A DNA stretch of 64,000 bases, taken from assembly GCA_015068555.1 (NCBI GenBank), contig SVKI01000002.1, positions 1 to 64,000 on the forward strand. Reading direction: 5' to 3'. Positions 60,488 to 64,000 of the stretch are shown one piece after another. The position numbers and the translations under genes were made by a program. Numbering within the stretch: the stretch's first letter is position 1; each line of letters starts with the position of its first letter. Below the pieces are notes generated by a model, which was not told the DNA's origin, ran no database searches, and saw nothing but the letters and a program-made list of their open reading frames with translations. This DNA comes from Oscillospiraceae bacterium. GTDB taxonomy: Bacteria > Bacillota > Clostridia > UBA1381 > UBA9506.

Positions 60488-62548
60488 TTATTCCTTTGTG
60501 CTTTCTTCAATAATTTTTTTAGCAATGTGGTCCGGCGCTTGTTCGTAGTTGCTGAACGCAAAACTGAAGCTGCCTCTGCCTTGCGTTAAAGAACGCAGGT
60601 CGGTTGCAAAGCGGGCCATTTCAGCCATGGGAACATCGGCGGTGATGGTCACCGAGCCATCATCCTGCGGTTCGCTGCCCAGCACGCGTCCGCGGCGCTT
60701 GTTGATATCGCCCATCACATCGCCCATATTGGCATTGGGGATATTAACCGTTAAGCTGCCAATGGGCTCAAGCAGTACCGGCGCAGCTTGGGCAAGACCG
60801 GCTTTATAGGCGAGGTTGGCGGCCATTTTAAAGGCCATTTCCGAAGAATCAACGCTGTGATAAGAACCATCATAGAGTGTTGCCTTTAAGCCAACCACGG
60901 GATATCCTGCCAGCACACCATGAGCCATACTGTCGCGCAGACCTTTTTCAACGGCGGGGAAGAAGTTTTTAGGAACGGCGCCGCCGAATACCTTTTCTTC
61001 AAATATTAAATCCTCAGAATCAGCAGGTTCAAATTCAATCCATACATGGCCGTATTGACCGTGACCGCCGGATTGCTTTTTATGTTTGCCTTCTGCCTTC
61101 ACGGCTTTGCGGATGGTTTCGCGGTAAGGCACCTTCGGCTCTTCTAAGCTTACATCCACGCCGTATTTTGCTTTCAGCTTGCTGATGGTGACTTCAATGT
61201 GCTGGTCGCCAATACCGCTTAATACCTGCTGTTTTGTTTCAGCGTTATTAACGAGGCGGATGGTTTTATCCTCTTCCATCATTTTAGCAAGACCGGCGCT
61301 GATCTTTTCTTCATCGCCTTTGGCCTTGGGCATGATGGCCATGCTGGTTACAGGCTCGGGGAAGGCGATGGCTTCAAAGGTAACCGGTGCGGATTTGTCG
61401 CACAGCGTGTCGCCGGTTGCGGTCACGCTCAGCTTGGGAACAGCACCAATATCGCCGGCTACGAGCTGATCGGTTTCAATTTGCTTTCTGCCGCGCATCA
61501 TATAAATGCGGCCGATTTTTTCTTCTGCTTTTTTGTTGCTGTTATAAACGGTGGAATCCTTTTTCAAGGTACCGCGATATACGCGAATGAAAGACAGGCG
61601 ACCGATAAAGGGGTCGGCAATGGTCTTAAAGCACTGTGCGGCTAAGGTACCGCTTAAATCAGCTTCTATTTCAACCGGATCACCGGTGGCGTTTTCGGCC
61701 ATTTTTAATGAAAAGTCCGGCGTCGGTAAATAGTCAATCATGGCATCTAACAACATACGTGTGCCGCGGTCTTCAACAGCACTGCCGCAAAGAACGGGAA
61801 TAATTTTTCGTGAAGCTGTGCCAAATTTAAGGCCTTTAATAATCTCGTCTCTTGTAAACTCTTCGCCGTCAAAGTATTTAGTCATTAAAGCTTCATCTGT
61901 TTCGGCAACGGCTTCCATAATCATATCACGTACCGGCTGGATTTCGTCACTCATATCATCCGGAACGGGAATATCAATACGCTGACCGTTCTCCCATCTT
62001 CTGGCGGTCATCTTAGCTACATTGACAAAACCTTCAATGGTGTCGCCGTTTTTAATGGGAACCATAAACGGCGCAATGCGCTTGCCGAATTTTTCTTTCA
62101 GTTCATTTAAAACTTTTTGATAGTCGGCTTTTTCGTCATCGACCTTATTAATATAAATAATTAATGGAAGATTATTTTTTTCACATATATTCCAGGCTTT
62201 CTCGGCACCGACACTCACGCCGGATTTTCCGCTGATAACGAGCAGGGCGCTGTCGGCGGCACTGATGGCTTCTGCCTGCGCACCAATGAAATCGAAATAT
62301 CCAGGGGTGTCAATCAAGTTGATTTTGCCGCCGCTCCAGTCAAGCGGCAGGATGGAGGCGTTAATTGAACACAGGCGTTTGATTTCTTCTGCGTCATAAT
62401 CGCTGATGGTGTTTCCTTGGGCGATACTACCCATACGCTCTGTGGCGCCGGCAGAGTGCAACAGGGCTTCTGCTAACGTTGTTTTACCTGCGCGACCGTG
62501 ACCTAAGAGCACTACGTTTTTGATGTTTGCTACCGGATATTCTTTCAT
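60488..62548 (-). CDS. Elongation factor G-like GTPase (EF-G paralogue)
   Basis: 686 aa from the ATG at 62548 (GGAGGGAAAAAGA upstream). G1 GHGRAGKTTL, G3 DTPGYFDFIG, G4 INKVDDEK; domains II-V follow, with GGHGQYGHVWIE and GSLTVNIPNANMGDVMGDINKRRGRVLG. This divergent EF-G type is found in Clostridia alongside the canonical FusA, recognised by the altered G1 and switch regions. May act in ribosome recycling or in special conditions rather than bulk elongation. Confidence 0.88.
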   Translation of the reverse strand: MKEYPVANIKNVVLLGHGRAGKTTLAEALLHSAGATERMGSIAQGNTISDYDAEEIKRLCSINASILPLDWSGGKINLIDTPGYFDFIGAQAEAISAADSALLVISGKSGVSVGAEKAWNICEKNNLPLIIYINKVDDEKADYQKVLNELKEKFGKRIAPFMVPIKNGDTIEGFVNVAKMTARRWENGQRIDIPVPDDMSDEIQPVRDMIMEAVAETDEALMTKYFDGEEFTRDEIIKGLKFGTASRKIIPVLCGSAVEDRGTRMLLDAMIDYLPTPDFSLKMAENATGDPVEIEADLSGTLAAQCFKTIADPFIGRLSFIRVYRGTLKKDSTVYNSNKKAEEKIGRIYMMRGRKQIETDQLVAGDIGAVPKLSVTATGDTLCDKSAPVTFEAIAFPEPVTSMAIMPKAKGDEEKISAGLAKMMEEDKTIRLVNNAETKQQVLSGIGDQHIEVTISKLKAKYGVDVSLEEPKVPYRETIRKAVKAEGKHKKQSGGHGQYGHVWIEFEPADSEDLIFEEKVFGGAVPKNFFPAVEKGLRDSMAHGVLAGYPVVGLKATLYDGSYHSVDSSEMAFKMAANLAYKAGLAQAAPVLLEPIGSLTVNIPNANMGDVMGDINKRRGRVLGSEPQDDGSVTITADVPMAEMARFATDLRSLTQGRGSFSFAFSNYEQAPDHIAKKIIEESTKE

Positions 62549-62602
62549 TCTTTTTCCCTCCATATTCTCATGCTTATGCATGTAATTTGCATTCATACAA
62601 AA

Positions 62603-63925
62603 TTATTGCTTTTGTATCCATCCAAGAAGGAACGAGCGTGAATTTTTTTCAGGATGATCCAATATATAATCTAAAGCTGCAGATAGCAATTTTCCAATTT
62701 CTTTGCCCTGATATCCCAGCTCCAACAGGTCTCCGCCGCGAATGGCCAGGTCGGATATGGAGAGGGCGTCAGCATCAGCCGTGATTTCCTCCCACAGTTT
62801 TTCTATTGCATCATAGTGGGCCAATCGCTCGTGCAAGAGGTCGGGATTCTGGCCGTGCGTATCGGCGCGTTGTAAACCGATGAGGCTTGTAAACAAATCC
62901 GGCCCCACCGAAGCTGCAAGGCGGCGTACGCTTTTTTTGCTGGCCTCGATACGTCTGTCGTGGTGGCGTATCAGCCGAAGGACATCGTCTTTTGTTTTAT
63001 TGTCAATGCGCAAACGGGTGAGCGCTTCATCGGCAAGCTCTGTGCTGCGCACATCGTGACCTTTAAAGTGGTCAACGCCATCTTCGTCGGTTGTTTTTTT
63101 ATCCGGCTTGCCAATGTCGTGTAACAAGCCACTAAGCCTCAAAACAGATGTTTTCGGCGTGTGCCGCATAACTTCTATACTATGTCGGCCTACATCATAA
63201 ATATGATATTTAATGTTTTGCTCGACTGAGAAACAACGGCTCAGTTCGGGCAATATAACAGCTAAAATGCCGGTTGTTTGCAGATGTATGATATTTTCGG
63301 GACGATCAGAAAGCAAGGTTTTAAGCAGTTCATCGCGGACGCGCTCGCTACTGATTGAAGTCAGGAGCCCCGAGAGCCTTTGCATAGCACTGAGAATGTC
63401 TTCGTGAATAGAAAAGCCGGTTTGTGCCGAAAAGCGAACAGCACGCAACATACGCAAAGCGTCTTCGTCAAAACGCACCATCGGGTCACCCACACAACGG
63501 ATGAGGCCTTTTTCAATATCAGCACGGCCGCCAAACGGGTCAATTACACCAAGTTCCGGATGATAGGCAATGGCGTTCATTGTAAAATCGCGCCGAGCCA
63601 GGTCTTCAGTCACATCCTGTGTAAAGATAATATCTTGCGGGCTGCGGTGGTTTTCGTATTTGCCGTCAACCCGGAAGGTTGTGACCTCGTAATGCCCGCC
63701 GGGCAGCACAACCGTAACCGTGCCGTGTTTAATTCCCGTCGGAATGGTTTTGGGAAAGGAAGCCATCACAACCTCGGGTGGTGCGGCTGTTGTAATATCC
63801 CAATCCATGGGGGCTTTGCCGCGGAATGAATCGCGCACGCAACCGCCAACAATAAAGGTTTGATAGTGTTGCTTATGCAACGTATATAATATATGTTGTA
63901 CCTCTTGCGGTAATGTTATCTGCAT
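62603..63925 (-). CDS. cca: CCA tRNA nucleotidyltransferase / poly(A) polymerase family with HD domain
   Basis: 440 aa from the ATG at 63925 (GAGGCGATCAT upstream). Class II nucleotidyltransferase: FIVGGCVRDSFRGKAPMDWDITTAA with the catalytic DxD, LARRDFTMNAIAYHPELGVIDPFGG, DALRMLRAVRFSAQTGF, and an HD domain HDIGKPDKKTTDEDG. Adds or repairs the 3' CCA of tRNA, although the local tRNA-Pro already encodes CCA. First gene of the run to tgt; its promoter lies near or beyond 63950. Confidence 0.93.
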   Translation of the reverse strand: MQITLPQEVQHILYTLHKQHYQTFIVGGCVRDSFRGKAPMDWDITTAAPPEVVMASFPKTIPTGIKHGTVTVVLPGGHYEVTTFRVDGKYENHRSPQDIIFTQDVTEDLARRDFTMNAIAYHPELGVIDPFGGRADIEKGLIRCVGDPMVRFDEDALRMLRAVRFSAQTGFSIHEDILSAMQRLSGLLTSISSERVRDELLKTLLSDRPENIIHLQTTGILAVILPELSRCFSVEQNIKYHIYDVGRHSIEVMRHTPKTSVLRLSGLLHDIGKPDKKTTDEDGVDHFKGHDVRSTELADEALTRLRIDNKTKDDVLRLIRHHDRRIEASKKSVRRLAASVGPDLFTSLIGLQRADTHGQNPDLLHERLAHYDAIEKLWEEITADADALSISDLAIRGGDLLELGYQGKEIGKLLSAALDYILDHPEKNSRSFLLGWIQKQ

Positions 63926-64000
63926 GTATGATCGCCTCAAATATATTATACTTATTTTTAACAAATCTGTCAATAGCGGGGGTAGCATTTCGTAAAAATA

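Overview
The window reads as a chromosomal segment of a low-to-mid GC, endospore-forming Bacillota of the class Clostridia. Supporting evidence: dipicolinate synthase dpaA/dpaB (spores), surface proteins with SLH domains (S-layer type wall anchoring), a T-box leader and a lysine riboswitch, a CarD-type regulator, ZapA, RemB, HemZ, NrdR and a bifunctional Rel protein. No genus can be named from sequence alone. All calls come from reading the sequence and ORF track; no database search was run.

Layout. (1) 1-8.3 kb, + strand: a cluster of surface proteins built from the two modules of animal B12 carriers (alpha/alpha barrel repeats and a DUF4430/transcobalamin C-terminal-like module), a CobO/BtuR-like corrinoid adenosyltransferase, an ECF T component, and one long polypeptide carrying two ABC ATPases plus an S-component-like membrane domain. 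Read together this looks like surface corrinoid capture, import and adenosylation. (2) 8.5-14 kb, - strand: ftsK, ygiQ-like, folD, rpmB. (3) 14.2-20.3 kb, + strand: dnaA, S4-protein yaaA, recF, remB (no dnaN), then carD, zapA, a GerMN lipoprotein, tRNA-Pro(GGG) and a phosphopantetheinyl transferase. (4) 20.3-31.2 kb: an AraC regulator divergent from a DHDPS/NAL-family gene; an unusual intergenic hairpin array; an orphan DUF4430 lipoprotein; a set of small-molecule genes (NodB-like fold protein, SDR, SGNH fragment, NSS symporter, AAC(3)-fold acyltransferase); then pncB-SDR-HD. (5) 31.2-34.1 kb: an AT-rich accessory patch with a PHP phosphoesterase and an AAA ATPase-DUF4435-like protein, punctuated by copies of a short dispersed motif. 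(6) 34.1-37.2 kb: ECF S component, LarA-family racemase and glycerate kinase. (7) 37.3-39.5 kb, - strand: phenylacetate-CoA ligase and a tandem ACT protein behind a T-box leader with a Phe (UUC) specifier. (8) 39.8-45.6 kb: a copper-amine-oxidase-like domain protein, a lysine riboswitch and NhaC-family transporter, a PocR/AraC regulator, and dpaAB. (9) 45.8-57.3 kb: recJ (frameshifted), rel, an MBL hydrolase, N-terminally short hemZ, nrdR, ung, a DEDDh exonuclease, a PHP protein, a RAYT remnant with REP-like palindromes, a lipoprotein and rubrerythrin. (10) 57.5-64 kb, - strand: cca, an EF-G paralogue, a membrane-anchored GH26-like protein and tgt.

The most unusual content is the surface B12-carrier-like/ECF cluster at the left edge, the symmetric TCGATAT/ATATCGA hairpin array at 23.4 kb and its relatives around 31-34 kb, the AAA-DUF4435 cassette there, and three RNA-regulated or RNA-like leaders (Phe T-box, lysine riboswitch with its Shine-Dalgarno inside the terminator, and an unassigned structured segment before the ECF S component gene).
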